In this document: one piece after another, positions 1 through 9,035 of the stretch
How positions within the stretch are numbered: position 1 is the stretch's first letter
How the letters are laid out: the number at the start of each line of letters is the position of its first letter
From: an uncultured Kiritimatiellota bacterium
GTDB lineage: Bacteria > Verrucomicrobiota > Kiritimatiellia > RFP12 > DVOR01
Assembly: GCA_944389565.1 (NCBI GenBank)
Contig: CALXMV010000009.1
Location: 1 to 64,000, forward strand
Length of the DNA: 64,000 nucleotides
Reading direction: 5' to 3'
Translations under genes and position numbers: made by a program
The notes under the pieces: generated by a model
Databases searched by the model: none
The model's input: the letters and a program-made list of their open reading frames with translations, nothing else
What the model was told of the DNA's origin: nothing

Positions 1-81
1 GGGATCCTCGGGGCCTATCTCGCCAAGACCTATCTGGAGGCCAAGCGCCGCCCGCTCTATCTCGTCAGGGAGGAAAAGTAA
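1..81 (+). CDS. C-terminal end of a GT2 glycosyltransferase (GtrB/DPM1-like), partial
   Basis: Only the last 26 codons are in the window. Frame 1 reads ...LAKTYLEAKRRPLYLVREEK and then TAA. The ending (a Y-L/I-x3-Y-x-E-x-K-x-RPLY-x-VRE pattern) is typical of polyprenyl-phosphate glucosyl- or mannosyltransferases of the GtrB/ArnC/dolichol-phosphate-mannose-synthase group. These load a sugar onto the lipid carrier at the inner face of the membrane. The stop codon directly abuts the ATG of the next gene, a GtrII-like membrane transferase that would use the lipid-linked sugar, so the two probably form one functional pair. The family call rests on a short tail plus context. Confidence 0.6.
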   Translation, partial: GILGAYLAKTYLEAKRRPLYLVREEK

Positions 82-1800
82 ATGTTCCGCGCATTGCAAG
101 CATCTTGGGATTCCTTGAAAAAGGAACTTCTGGATTATAGATGGTGGGAGCTTGGCGCCATCGCGACATTGCTTTTCGCCTGTTACGGGCTTTTGGTCAC
201 CTTCCCGACCGCGCCGTATGACTTTGCCGCGGCGAAGGGCGATGGGTTTCAGGTCTTTCTGACCTACTTTTTCATGCGTCGGTGGATGCAAGGGATCGTT
301 GCCGCGTGCTTCCATGATTTTTCCCCGCTGTGGAATGCTTCCATCGGCTTGGCGGCGTTCTTCGTGGCGTTGTTGCTTCTCGGGGTGCTGTGCAAACGCG
401 CAGGCATCAGCCGTGGGGGACGGTTTTTCTTTCTGGCGTTGTGGGTGACAGCCCCTTTCTTTTACAATCGCACGATTTATCAGCATGCGTTGCCGGGCGA
501 GTTCGTCATGCTCGCGGCGGATGCGTTGGCGTTGTTGCTTTTCCAACGATTGCGCAAGATGTGGTCGTGGTGGAAGATTGTCGCCATCGCGTTTCTTGCG
601 GCTTGTTCGATCGCGATGTATCAAGCCCATGCCAATCTTTTGCTCACCGCGATGCTCGGAGTCTGCTTGCTTGAGCCGAGAGCGTCGTGGCGGGAGGTTT
701 TTCGCGACTTGGGGGCGATCGCCCTTTCGCTTGGGATGGGCGTGGCCCTTTGGGGGGCGCTGACGTATGGGCCTATCGTGCTCGCAACGCTCGTCGGCGT
801 GCATATCCCGGCGTCTGGCGGTGCGCACGACGCGATTTACTGGCTGACCGGGGAACATGGCTTCCGCGATAACCTGATGGGCTTTTTAGCCGGTCTCGCC
901 ATAAACTGGGGGTACAACGCCTTTTTTGTCGTGGGGCTTCGCCTCGTGCTCATTGCCGTCTGTGGGATGCTTATCGCGAGCGTCGTGCTTGCCTGCCGGC
1001 GACGGTGGGGCGCGATGGCGGCCACGCTTTGCTTTCTGCTCTCGATTTTCGCGTTTCCCGTGCTCCAATGCGCCTCCGCCGTCCTGCGCACGTATTATTG
1101 CCTTGTGCCGTTCATCGCCTTTTCGGGTTTGGCGCTTTGGCAATGGGCGCGTGGGCGATGTGTCGCACGGTGGGGTGTGGCGGTGGCGCTTTTGCTCGCC
1201 ATCGGCGCTGCGGGGCATGAGACCGCGACGCTTTACTATTTCCGTTGGAAGACGCGCGAACTCGATCGTGCGCATATGGCCACCGTCTCCCGGGATCTCT
1301 GGCGGCGATACGGCACCGCCATCGACCGCCCTGTCGCCATCCTCGGCGGGTTCTCCCATTATCCCACGCTTTGGCAGGACCATCGCCCCTTCCGATTCCT
1401 GCCACTCCTCTCCATGCCCTTCTCGCTCTATTCCAACGTGACGTCTCACAACGTCCCACGCGAGTTTTACATGATTGCCCGCGAACTGAATGGCACTGTC
1501 CTTCGGATGCCGGAATGGGATTGCCATCAAGCGCTTCGGGCACGCCAGGATGAGATTGTCTCCGAACACCCGGCCTATCCGCGCCCTGGCTACATCTTCG
1601 AGCAAGAGGGCGTGGTCATCGTCAATCTCGGCAAGCCTCAAACGCAATGGCGCGCGTTTCGGTTCGAGGATTACCGTTCGCCCAACGAGATCCTTCTTTG
1701 CCACACCCTGCACACGGAGGCGTTCGCTCAGGCGCTTCTCAGGGCCACGCGCCCGTTCCGCGATTGGGCGGCGCGTTACCCATGGGCGTTGGAACGTTGA
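82..1800 (+). CDS. GtrII-like integral membrane glucosyltransferase
   Basis: 572 aa polytopic protein with roughly ten hydrophobic segments in residues 25-380 and a soluble C-terminal part of about 190 aa. The N-terminal region (a DYRWWELGA-type start, a GDGFQVF loop, then FFYNRTIYQHALPGEF) resembles the GtrII-type glucosyltransferase domain of O-antigen modification systems. Such enzymes move a sugar from a polyprenyl-phosphate carrier to a surface polysaccharide outside the inner membrane. The ATG follows the preceding GT2 stop codon with no gap, which suggests translational coupling. The acceptor glycan cannot be told from sequence. A general GT-C type membrane transferase is the main alternative. 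Confidence 0.6.
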   Translation: MFRALQASWDSLKKELLDYRWWELGAIATLLFACYGLLVTFPTAPYDFAAAKGDGFQVFLTYFFMRRWMQGIVAACFHDFSPLWNASIGLAAFFVALLLLGVLCKRAGISRGGRFFFLALWVTAPFFYNRTIYQHALPGEFVMLAADALALLLFQRLRKMWSWWKIVAIAFLAACSIAMYQAHANLLLTAMLGVCLLEPRASWREVFRDLGAIALSLGMGVALWGALTYGPIVLATLVGVHIPASGGAHDAIYWLTGEHGFRDNLMGFLAGLAINWGYNAFFVVGLRLVLIAVCGMLIASVVLACRRRWGAMAATLCFLLSIFAFPVLQCASAVLRTYYCLVPFIAFSGLALWQWARGRCVARWGVAVALLLAIGAAGHETATLYYFRWKTRELDRAHMATVSRDLWRRYGTAIDRPVAILGGFSHYPTLWQDHRPFRFLPLLSMPFSLYSNVTSHNVPREFYMIARELNGTVLRMPEWDCHQALRARQDEIVSEHPAYPRPGYIFEQEGVVIVNLGKPQTQWRAFRFEDYRSPNEILLCHTLHTEAFAQALLRATRPFRDWAARYPWALER

Positions 1801-1846
1801 GACGCGAATGGCAAGACACGTGTGGGACGCGTGAGGGGAAAGCAAA

Positions 1847-1868
1847 GAAGCCCCCTAGCGGGGGCTTC
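1847..1868. terminator. Intrinsic terminator between convergent genes
   Basis: Perfect 10-bp stem (GAAGCCCCC with its complement, 2-4 nt loop). On the minus strand it is followed by a T-rich run (TTCTTTGCTTT), so it best serves the nucleotidyltransferase gene that ends at 1895. Confidence 0.75.
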
Positions 1869-1894
1869 CTGCGGGATGTGCCGCGGGGCAATGG

Positions 1895-2815
1895 TCAGGG
1901 CCAGAGCGTGGCGGGATACTCGCCGGCGGCGACCATCTTCTTGATGGCCTCGACCACGACGGGTTTGTCCTCGCGGTAGGTGACGCCGAACCACGTGCTG
2001 TCGGTGGGGAGGACGTCGACGGTGGCCTGTCCCTCCTTGACGAGTTCGTCGACATAGAAGGGGATGTACCATTCGGCCTTGAGCTGGCCCTCGTGCTGAT
2101 GGAACCAGGTGGCGAAGCGTTCTTCCATGCCGTCGAAGAGCGCGGGGGTGAACCCCCAGAGGTTGAGGGAGACGCGGCAATCGCCCCGCAGGGGGACGGG
2201 GTTGGCGGGGTCTTCCTCGTTTTGGATGGCGCCGTCGGGCTTGCGCGCGATCTTGGTCATTTCGGTGACGCCGAGGAGGCGGCCTTGGGGCGTGACCTCG
2301 CAGATGCCACGGGCGACGGAGCCGTTGTCGGAGAGGGTCTGGTCGAGGCGGTAGCCGACCATGGCGAACTGTTTGGGGGTGGCGGCGACGTCGACCTTGG
2401 AGAGGAAGTCCGCGAGGCGGCGGAAGGCATCGGCGCCGTAGAAATCGTCGGCGTTGATGGCGGCGAAGGGGGCGTCGATGACGGAGCGTGCGGAGCGGAT
2501 CGCGTGCGCGGTGCCCCAGGGCTTTTCACGCCCTTCGGGGAATGCGCACCCGGGCGGCAGGTCAAGCGGGTCTTGGAAGGCCAGCTCGATCTTGATCTTG
2601 CCTTCGTATTTGGCGACGATTTTTTCGCGGAAAGCCTCCTCGAAGTCGTGCCGAATGATGAAGACGACCTTGTCGAAGCCCGCTCGGATGGCGTCATAGA
2701 TGGAATAATCCATGATGGTCTCGCCGGAGGGGCCGACGGAGTCGATCTGCTTGAGCCCGCCGTATCGGCTGCCCATGCCGGCGGCCAGGATGAGAAGTGT
2801 CGGTTTCTTGTTCAT
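1895..2815 (-). CDS. Sugar-phosphate nucleotidyltransferase family protein
   Basis: 306 aa. The N-terminus shows the nucleotidyltransferase signature (LLILAAGMGSRYGGLKQ, about residues 7-23), followed by residues GPSGETIMDYS and a metal-site region INADDFYG near residue 122. This fold joins a sugar 1-phosphate to an NTP to give an NDP-sugar. The start ATG has GAGGAA upstream and a near-consensus promoter at 2845-2873. Galactokinase and a phosphohexomutase lie 5-8 kb away, and the neighbouring gene is a GlcNAc-releasing GH84 enzyme, so a role in handling galactose or amino-sugar phosphates is plausible. No galT or galE is visible here. The substrate is not deducible. Confidence 0.75.
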   Translation of the reverse strand: MNKKPTLLILAAGMGSRYGGLKQIDSVGPSGETIMDYSIYDAIRAGFDKVVFIIRHDFEEAFREKIVAKYEGKIKIELAFQDPLDLPPGCAFPEGREKPWGTAHAIRSARSVIDAPFAAINADDFYGADAFRRLADFLSKVDVAATPKQFAMVGYRLDQTLSDNGSVARGICEVTPQGRLLGVTEMTKIARKPDGAIQNEEDPANPVPLRGDCRVSLNLWGFTPALFDGMEERFATWFHQHEGQLKAEWYIPFYVDELVKEGQATVDVLPTDSTWFGVTYREDKPVVVEAIKKMVAAGEYPATLWP

Positions 2816-2844
2816 GTCGTTCCTCGGATGATTGAAACACCGTT

Positions 2845-2873
2845 AGTATAGCGCACCGCGCACGCGGTGTCAA
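2845..2873 (-). promoter_or_regulatory. Promoter of the nucleotidyltransferase gene
   Basis: Minus strand TTGACA (2868-2873), 17-bp spacer, TATACT (2845-2850). This is the closest match to the sigma-70 consensus in the window. The predicted transcript start is about 23 nt before the ATG. Confidence 0.8.
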
Positions 2874-2951
2874 AGCGGTTGTCGCGGGGTGCGGCTGTCG
2901 TGGGCGGGACGATCCTGTCGTGCGCCGTTTTTTGCTTGCGCCGCGCGGAAA

Positions 2952-2962
2952 TGTGTTATACT
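2952..2962 (+). promoter_or_regulatory. Extended -10 promoter of the GH84 operon
   Basis: TGTGT precedes TATACT (2957-2962). TTGC-type -35 candidates lie upstream at non-ideal spacing (15 or 19 bp). The leader would be about 27 nt and carries an AAAGG ribosome-binding site. Confidence 0.5.
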
Positions 2963-2995
2963 TGCGCCATCGATCAAACAAGAAAGGCCGAAGAG

Positions 2996-5407
2996 ATGAA
3001 GACGATCCTCTGTGCAGTGATGGCGGCGTGTTGCGTGGTGACGCTGCGCGCCGATGAGCTTCCGGCTCCGATGCGCGTCTGGCCGACGCCGCAGGAGGTG
3101 TCGCTGAAGGGCGGGGATTTCCCGACCCCGGCGGAAATCGCGGTGGCCCCCGCGGAGGGGTTTGACGCCGCGGCGCGGGAGGCGTTGGCCAAGCGTTTCC
3201 GGTTGGCGAAGGAGGCGCCCTTCACGCTGACGTGGAAGGTCGAGGCCAAACTCCCCGCCGAGGGGTACACGCTGACGTTGGGCGAGAGCGGCGCGACGTT
3301 GGCGGCCTCGGATGACCGCGGGTTCTTTTATGGGGCGCAGACGCTGCGCCAGCTCCTGGCGGGTGACCGCTACACGGGCGTGACGATCAAGGATTGGCCG
3401 GATGTCGCCTTCCGTGGGACGGTCGAGGGGTTCTACGGCCTGCCGTGGAGCTTCGAGTCGCGCGTGAGCCAGTTCCGCTTCTATGGCGAGGTGAAGCTGA
3501 ACACGTACATCTATGGGCCGAAGGACGATCCCTTCCATGGGTTCTCGAACCGTTGGCGCGACCCATACCCCGCGGAGAAGGCCAAGGAAATCGCCGCGTT
3601 GGTGAAGGAGGCGCAGGCGAACAAGGTCAATTTCGTCTGGGCCGTCCATCCCGGGCGTGACATCCATTGGAAGGATGACAGCGACATCAAGGCGTGCATC
3701 AAGAAGTTCGAGATGATGTACGATCTGGGCGTGCGGTCCTTCGCGGTCTTTTTCGACGACATCGGCGGTGAGGGCGCGCGCGCCGAGAAGCAGGTCGAGC
3801 TGCTCAATGCCGTGAACCGCGAGTTCGTGCGCAAGAAAGGCGACGTTACGCCGCTCATCATGTGCCCCACCGATTACAACGCCTCGTGGGCGGGGCCGCG
3901 CTACCTGCCCACCCTCGGCAAAGGGCTCGACCCGGACATTCGCGTGATGTGGACGGGCGACTCGGTCTGCTGCCCCATCACCAAGGGCACGGTGGAGACC
4001 TTCAAGAAGCGGGTGGGGCGCAAGCCTTTCATTTGGTGGAACTGGCCCGTGAACGATTATTGCAAGAGCCGCCTGTTGCTCGGCCGTTGCTACGGCAACG
4101 ACCCTTCCAACGGGCCGGATTACTCCGGGTTCGTCTCCAATCCGATGGATAAGCCCGAGGCCTCGAAGATCGCCCTTTTCGGCGTGGCCGCCTATGCGTG
4201 GAACCCGGACGACTTCGACTCGAATCTGGCGTGGCAGGACGGCATCCGCCGTCTCTTCCCGCACGTCGCCGGGGCCGTGCAGGTCCTCGCCAACCACAAC
4301 TCCGCGCCCGCGGGGCATGGGTTCACCCGTGAGGAATCCGTCGCCACCGCGTCCGTCGCCAAGCGCGTCACCCAGGCGCTCGACGCCGGGAAGGCCCCGG
4401 CCAAGGAGGATGTCGACGCCATGACCGCCGAACTCGCGAAGGTGCGCCAGTCCGGGCAGGACATCGTGGAGAAGTGCAAGAACCCGCTCTTCATGAACGA
4501 GATCCGCGATTGGGCGTATCTCTTCGGGCGTCTGGGCGAGGTGGGCGTGACGCTGAACGCCGCGCTGGAGGGGAACGGCGCGGCCGAGGACGCGCTCGCC
4601 GCTCTCCTGGCCTATCGTGCCGAGCAGGCCGCGCTCTCCAAGCTCAACGGGCAGAAGCCCTTCCAGCAGGGGGCCGCCATCGAGGTCGGCAGCCAGGTGC
4701 TCACGCCCTACGTCAATCGCATCGGCGCCGCCCTCTACGACCGCCTTTGGCGGGAGACCGCCGGCAAGCCCGCGCCCAAGGGCGAGGCCAAGCTCTATGA
4801 GTTCATCACCAATGTCGAGGCGTTGAAGAACCTGCGCGTCTCGCGCAAGGGGCAATTCGTGCAGTTGCCGCGCATCATGGAGCCCAAGACCCTCGCCCCC
4901 GGCGACTGGATCGGCATCCGCCTTCCCGCCGGCGTCACCGCCACGTGGGTGCATTTCATCCTCGAATCCGCCGACGCGCCTAAGCAGGGACGCATCCAGG
5001 TCTCCACCGATGGTGGGAAAACGTGGTCCGAACGCGCCACCGTCGTCCGCGGGAATGGCCAGGAGGGCGAGATGGAGATCCGCCACATCAACGCGAAGGA
5101 CGGCATCGACGCCGCGCGCTACATCAACGTCTCCGACAAGCCTGTCACCATCACGCTCCGCCAGTTCAAGGTCGATGTGCCGAAGGATGCCCAGGCGAAC
5201 GTCCCCGCCGCGATGACCGACGGCGTGCTTGACAACGGTTACACCCTGGCGCCCGGCCAGAGCGTCCGCGTCGCCCTTGCCGCGCCCGTCACCGAGAAGA
5301 ACACCAAGGTGCTCGCCTCCGGGAAGGTCTCGGTGACGCTTGAGGCCGATGGCGTCACGCTCACCGCCGGCGACAAGCCGGTCATCGTCCACGAGATCAT
5401 CCACTGA
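2996..5407 (+). CDS. Exported GH84 beta-N-acetylglucosaminidase
   Basis: 803 aa from the ATG at 2996. This start is preferred over upstream in-frame codons because it has AAAGG upstream and begins a clear signal peptide (MKTILCAVMAACCVVTLRA). Residues about 25-135 form the GH20b-like N-terminal domain. The GH84 barrel follows, with GFYGLPWS at 145-152 and the paired catalytic aspartates D254-D255 in FFDDIGG, the hallmark of substrate-assisted GH84 hydrolases. The C-terminal 300 aa is helical and then beta-rich, as in related gut enzymes. It should release terminal beta-GlcNAc outside the cytoplasm. It is the first gene of an apparent operon with a DUF362 protein and a polyferredoxin, an unusual partnership. 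Confidence 0.88.
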   Translation: MKTILCAVMAACCVVTLRADELPAPMRVWPTPQEVSLKGGDFPTPAEIAVAPAEGFDAAAREALAKRFRLAKEAPFTLTWKVEAKLPAEGYTLTLGESGATLAASDDRGFFYGAQTLRQLLAGDRYTGVTIKDWPDVAFRGTVEGFYGLPWSFESRVSQFRFYGEVKLNTYIYGPKDDPFHGFSNRWRDPYPAEKAKEIAALVKEAQANKVNFVWAVHPGRDIHWKDDSDIKACIKKFEMMYDLGVRSFAVFFDDIGGEGARAEKQVELLNAVNREFVRKKGDVTPLIMCPTDYNASWAGPRYLPTLGKGLDPDIRVMWTGDSVCCPITKGTVETFKKRVGRKPFIWWNWPVNDYCKSRLLLGRCYGNDPSNGPDYSGFVSNPMDKPEASKIALFGVAAYAWNPDDFDSNLAWQDGIRRLFPHVAGAVQVLANHNSAPAGHGFTREESVATASVAKRVTQALDAGKAPAKEDVDAMTAELAKVRQSGQDIVEKCKNPLFMNEIRDWAYLFGRLGEVGVTLNAALEGNGAAEDALAALLAYRAEQAALSKLNGQKPFQQGAAIEVGSQVLTPYVNRIGAALYDRLWRETAGKPAPKGEAKLYEFITNVEALKNLRVSRKGQFVQLPRIMEPKTLAPGDWIGIRLPAGVTATWVHFILESADAPKQGRIQVSTDGGKTWSERATVVRGNGQEGEMEIRHINAKDGIDAARYINVSDKPVTITLRQFKVDVPKDAQANVPAAMTDGVLDNGYTLAPGQSVRVALAAPVTEKNTKVLASGKVSVTLEADGVTLTAGDKPVIVHEIIH

Positions 5408-5427
5408 CATTCCGGGGGCGCGAGGCC

Positions 5428-6327
5428 ATGAATCGGAGGGACTTCCTGAAGGGCGGCGCGGCTTTGGCCGCGCTCGCGCCCGCCGCCGGCACGCTCGCGG
5501 ACGCGCCGCCCGCCGGCAAAAGCAAGGTCGTCGTCGTGCGCAACGGCGAGCCAGCCGCGCTCTTCCAGCGGGGCATCGTGGCGCTTGGCGGGATGACGGC
5601 TTTCGTCAAGCCGGGGCAGAAGGTGGTCGTCAAGCCGAACATCGGGTGGGACCTCCCGCCCGAGCGCGGCGCCAACACCGACCCTGGCCTGGTGGCCGAG
5701 ATCGTCCGCCAATGCATTGCCGCCGGCGCGGCGCAGGTGGAGGTCTTCGACCACACGTGCAATGCGTGGGCGCCGTGTTACCGCAACTCCGGCATCCAGG
5801 AGGCCGTCGAGAAGGCCGGCGGGAAGATGGTGCGCGCCGATCGCGAGGAGGATTACCGCGAGGTCACGCGCCCGCAGGCGCTCAGCATGAAAAAGGCGGC
5901 GATCCATCGCGCCATCCTGGATGCGGACGTCTTCATCAACGTCCCCATCCTGAAGAACCACGGCGGCGCCAAGATGACCGCGTGCCTCAAGAACTTCATG
6001 GGGCTGGTCTGGGATCGCCAGTTCATGCACCGGCACAATCTCACGCAATGCATCGCCGACGCCGCGCTTTACCGAAAGCCCGACCTGAATGTCGTCGACG
6101 CGTATCGCGTCATGCAGACGAATGGCCCGCGCGGCGTTTCCGTGAACGACATCCGCACGTTGCGCTACCAGATCCTCTCCACCGACCCCGTCGCCGCGGA
6201 CGCGCTCGCCACCAAACTGTTGCGTTTCCCGCTCGACAGCGTGCCCTACATCCATCTCGCGGCCTCCAAGCATGGCCTCGGCACCGATGAGGACGCGCGG
6301 ATGGAAATCGTGCGCTTGGAGGCGTGA
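5428..6327 (+). CDS. DUF362 domain protein with Tat signal
   Basis: 299 aa. The N-terminus MNRRDFLKGGAALAALAP is a twin-arginine signal (RRDFL motif), implying export of a folded, probably cofactor- or metal-bearing protein. The rest matches the DUF362 family: VVVKPNIGWD near residue 73, NVPILKNHGG near residue 172 and the NFMGLVWDRQ segment. DUF362 has no settled activity but often sits beside or is fused to 4Fe-4S ferredoxins. Here it lies 20 nt after the GH84 gene and overlaps the next gene, a membrane polyferredoxin, by GTGA. An envelope redox complex is the reasonable inference. Confidence 0.8.
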   Translation: MNRRDFLKGGAALAALAPAAGTLADAPPAGKSKVVVVRNGEPAALFQRGIVALGGMTAFVKPGQKVVVKPNIGWDLPPERGANTDPGLVAEIVRQCIAAGAAQVEVFDHTCNAWAPCYRNSGIQEAVEKAGGKMVRADREEDYREVTRPQALSMKKAAIHRAILDADVFINVPILKNHGGAKMTACLKNFMGLVWDRQFMHRHNLTQCIADAALYRKPDLNVVDAYRVMQTNGPRGVSVNDIRTLRYQILSTDPVAADALATKLLRFPLDSVPYIHLAASKHGLGTDEDARMEIVRLEA

Positions 6328-7787
6328 GGATGGGCAGGTCGCGCGTGTGGCGCGTCCTTAGGGGCGTTCGCGTGGCGCTGGCCGTGATCGCCTTCGCGGC
6401 CACGACGCTCGCGTTCGGATATGCCGCAGACCTCATGGGGTTGCTTGGGCAATGGTGGATGGGGGCGCCGTTGCCCGAGGAGACGCGCTTTCTGGCCGGC
6501 ATCGCCAAAGGGAATCTGGGGCCCACGCTCATGGCGGCGGCCGCACGCACGTCGTGGGCCGCCCTTGTCGCGGCGGCCGCCATCCTGGCGCTCACGGCGC
6601 TCCTCGGGCGTGCCTATTGCGCCATCGTCTGCCCGCTCGGCATTCTGCAGGATCTTGTCGGCGCGCTTGCCTTCTGGCGCAAAAACGCGCCTCGCCCGCG
6701 GCTGTTCGCTTTGCGCAAGGGGCTTGGCGTCGCCGTCTGGGGTGTCGCGCTTGTCGGTGGCTGGACGGTGGGGCTGCGTTTTCTCGACCCGTTCACCGTC
6801 TACGGCGCCATCGCCGCCGGGGGATGGTTGCCCCTGCTCCTCATCGTGGCGCTCACGGTGTGGCGGCGGCGTGTCTTCTGCAACAGTCTCTGCCCCGTCG
6901 GCGCGTTGCTTGCCTGCGAATCCGCGATGGCGCCCTTGGGGTTGCGCTTCACGGATGCCTGCGTGAAGTGCGGCAAGTGCGTGCAGGTCTGCCCGGTCGG
7001 TTGCCTGGACCCCAAGACGGCGACGCTTGACAACGGCCGTTGCGTCCGTTGCCTGGATTGTGCCGCGGTATGCCCCGTCGGGGCGATCACGTATGGCCGC
7101 AACAAGGGTTTCCGTCTGCCAGGGCGCCGGGAGGCGCTGCGTGCCGGCGCGCTCGTCGCCGGCGGCGTGGCGTTGGGTGGCGCGGCGCGTGTCGCCAAAC
7201 CGCTTTATCCGGCCTATGGGCCGCGTGCCGCCATCGCCAAGGAGGGCATCTACCCTCCGGGTGCGGGGTCGCGCCAACGGTTCCTCACCAAATGCACCGA
7301 TTGCCGGCTGTGCGTCACCCAATGCGTCGGCAAGGTGCTTCAGCCGGCCGGGACCTTCGGGGCGGTCCATCTCGATTTCGATGCCGGGATGTGCGAGTTC
7401 TATTGCAATCGCTGTGTCGAGGTCTGCCCGACAGGTGCCCTTCTGCCGCTGGATTTGGCGGCCAAGCAACGGACGCGCCTTGGCATCGCCGCCATTGATC
7501 TGGGCATCTGCGTCGCCGGGGTCGAAGGGTACGAATGCGGCGCTTGCGCCGAGCATTGCCCGACCGGCGCTTTGCGGATGAAGGAGGATGCCGAGGGAAT
7601 CCGCGTCCCGACGCTTGACGCGCGACTCTGCATCGGGTGTGGGAGCTGCGAGCATCCATGCCCCACGCGCCCGATCAAGGCCGTCCGCGTCTGGCCCGTG
7701 GATGTCCAGACGTTGGCCGCCGACCCCGCCGACGTTTTCAGGCCGACCGCGCCGACCCCGACCGTCTCCGACGATTGGCTGATCTGA
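6324..7787 (+). CDS. NapH/NapG-like membrane polyferredoxin
   Basis: 487 aa. The GTG at 6324 overlaps the DUF362 stop (GTGA); an ATG at 6330 is an alternative. The first 200 residues hold about five membrane segments with two NapH-type cysteine motifs (CAIVCPLG near 94, CNSLCPVG near 192). Two 4Fe-4S motifs follow (CVKCGKCVQVCP and CVRCLDCAAVCP), then a second hydrophobic segment of signal-anchor type and four more cysteine clusters, including CTDCRLCVTQC, CGACAEHCP and CIGCGSCEHPCP. The layout equals NapH fused to NapG, which pass electrons from quinol to periplasmic acceptors. No nitrate reductase is present. The presumed partner is the DUF362 protein. Confidence 0.85.
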   Translation: MRMGRSRVWRVLRGVRVALAVIAFAATTLAFGYAADLMGLLGQWWMGAPLPEETRFLAGIAKGNLGPTLMAAAARTSWAALVAAAAILALTALLGRAYCAIVCPLGILQDLVGALAFWRKNAPRPRLFALRKGLGVAVWGVALVGGWTVGLRFLDPFTVYGAIAAGGWLPLLLIVALTVWRRRVFCNSLCPVGALLACESAMAPLGLRFTDACVKCGKCVQVCPVGCLDPKTATLDNGRCVRCLDCAAVCPVGAITYGRNKGFRLPGRREALRAGALVAGGVALGGAARVAKPLYPAYGPRAAIAKEGIYPPGAGSRQRFLTKCTDCRLCVTQCVGKVLQPAGTFGAVHLDFDAGMCEFYCNRCVEVCPTGALLPLDLAAKQRTRLGIAAIDLGICVAGVEGYECGACAEHCPTGALRMKEDAEGIRVPTLDARLCIGCGSCEHPCPTRPIKAVRVWPVDVQTLAADPADVFRPTAPTPTVSDDWLI

Positions 7788-7796
7788 CGATGAGGT

Positions 7797-7840
7797 AGGC
7801 ACAAAAAAAGCACCGCATGGGCGGTGCTTTTTTTGTGCCT
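7797..7840. terminator. Bidirectional terminator
   Basis: Long inverted repeat: AGGCAC, seven A and GCACCGC, a 4-nt loop, then the exact complement with seven T. It works in both directions and ends both the polyferredoxin operon (plus) and galK (minus). Confidence 0.9.
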
Positions 7841-7853
7841 TGGCGAAGGCTTG

Positions 7854-9020
7854 TCAGAGGACGGACGCCCCTTTGCTGGGGACGATCCGATCGACGTCGC
7901 AGGGCTTTCCGGTTTGCTCTTGGTAGTGCTTGGCGATGGCGGCCTTCGCCGCGTCGGCCTGGTCGGCCCTGACGAGGACGACGACGGACCCTCCGAAGCC
8001 ACCGCCGGAGATGCGCGCGCCGAGGACGCCGGGCGTCGCTTGGGCGATGGCGACGACGCGATCGATCTCCGGGTGGGAGTTTTCGAAGTAGGTCTGCGAG
8101 CTGGCGTGTGAGGCGTTGAGCAACTTGCCGAACCCGTCCAGATCGCCTTTTTCGAGGAGGGCGGCGCCTTCGATCACGCGCTCATCCTCGCCGATCGGGT
8201 GGGCGGCGCGTTTGGCGACGATCGGGTCGAGACCGGCATGGTGAGCCTCCCATTCGGCCCAGGAGACATCGCGCAGGGCGGTGACGGGGTGGGGGAGGAC
8301 TTTGGCGAAATAGGCGGCGGCCTCCTCGCAAGCCTGGCGGCGGCTGTTGTATTGACCATCGACGAGGGCGTGTTTGGCGTGCGGGTTGCACATGAGGAAG
8401 CAGACGTCGGCCCCCATGTCGACGGTCTCGACCTTGAGCGTGCGGAAATCCGTTTTCACGAGTTTCCCCTGTTCGCCGCAGAGGGAGGAGATCTGGTCGA
8501 GCAGGCCGCAGGAGCAGCCGGCGTAATCGTGCTCGGCCTTCTGGCCGATTTTCGCGAGGGTCACGTTGTCGGCCGTGATGCCCCAGAGCGCGCAGAGCGC
8601 CTTGGCGGTGCACATTTCGAGCGCGGCGGAGGAGGAGAGGCCGGAGCCGAGAGGGATGTTGCCGAGGAACATGGCGTCGAACCCGGCGGTCTGCGGCCTG
8701 ATGACCGTGAGGCCGGCGACGGTGCCGATGACGTAATTGGCCCAGGTGTCCTCCTTCACGGGGGTGGCGGAGGCGAGGGGGAAGGTGACCTCGTGCATGA
8801 GGTCGCCGGCGACGACGCGGTTTTTGCCCAGATCGTTCGGCGCCACGGCGAAGAAGGTGCCGTAGTTGATGGCCGCGGAGAAGACGTATCCCTCGTTGTA
8901 GTCGGTGTGGTTGCCCAAGACCTCGATGCGGCCGGGGGCGTAGGCGACGACGGTCGGGGCTTTGGCGTAATGCGCACGGAACTTGGCGAGAAGCTCGTCG
9001 TGGACGGTTTGGTTGATCAT
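7854..9020 (-). CDS. galK: Galactokinase
   Basis: 388 aa GHMP kinase that phosphorylates galactose to galactose 1-phosphate. The galactokinase signature GRIEVLGNHTDYNEG (about 29-43) and the ATP-binding glycine/serine loop LGSGLSSSAALE (about 121-132) are clear, and a third motif (SGGGFGGSVV) lies near the C-terminus. The signature has Asn where most galactokinases have Glu before HTDY. It is second in a two-gene minus-strand operon, 15 nt after the phosphohexomutase stop. No galT or galE lies in the window, so the fate of galactose 1-phosphate is open; the nucleotidyltransferase at 1895-2815 is one candidate. An N-acetylhexosamine kinase of the same superfamily is less likely. Confidence 0.88.
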   Translation of the reverse strand: MINQTVHDELLAKFRAHYAKAPTVVAYAPGRIEVLGNHTDYNEGYVFSAAINYGTFFAVAPNDLGKNRVVAGDLMHEVTFPLASATPVKEDTWANYVIGTVAGLTVIRPQTAGFDAMFLGNIPLGSGLSSSAALEMCTAKALCALWGITADNVTLAKIGQKAEHDYAGCSCGLLDQISSLCGEQGKLVKTDFRTLKVETVDMGADVCFLMCNPHAKHALVDGQYNSRRQACEEAAAYFAKVLPHPVTALRDVSWAEWEAHHAGLDPIVAKRAAHPIGEDERVIEGAALLEKGDLDGFGKLLNASHASSQTYFENSHPEIDRVVAIAQATPGVLGARISGGGFGGSVVVLVRADQADAAKAAIAKHYQEQTGKPCDVDRIVPSKGASVL

Positions 9021-9035
9021 GGGAGGGATTTCCTT

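Noticed and set aside
2870-5410. 846-aa open frame on the minus strand opposite GH84
   Set aside because: Mirror frame of a GC-rich gene; it lacks any recognisable domain, while the plus frame has a signal peptide and GH84 motifs.
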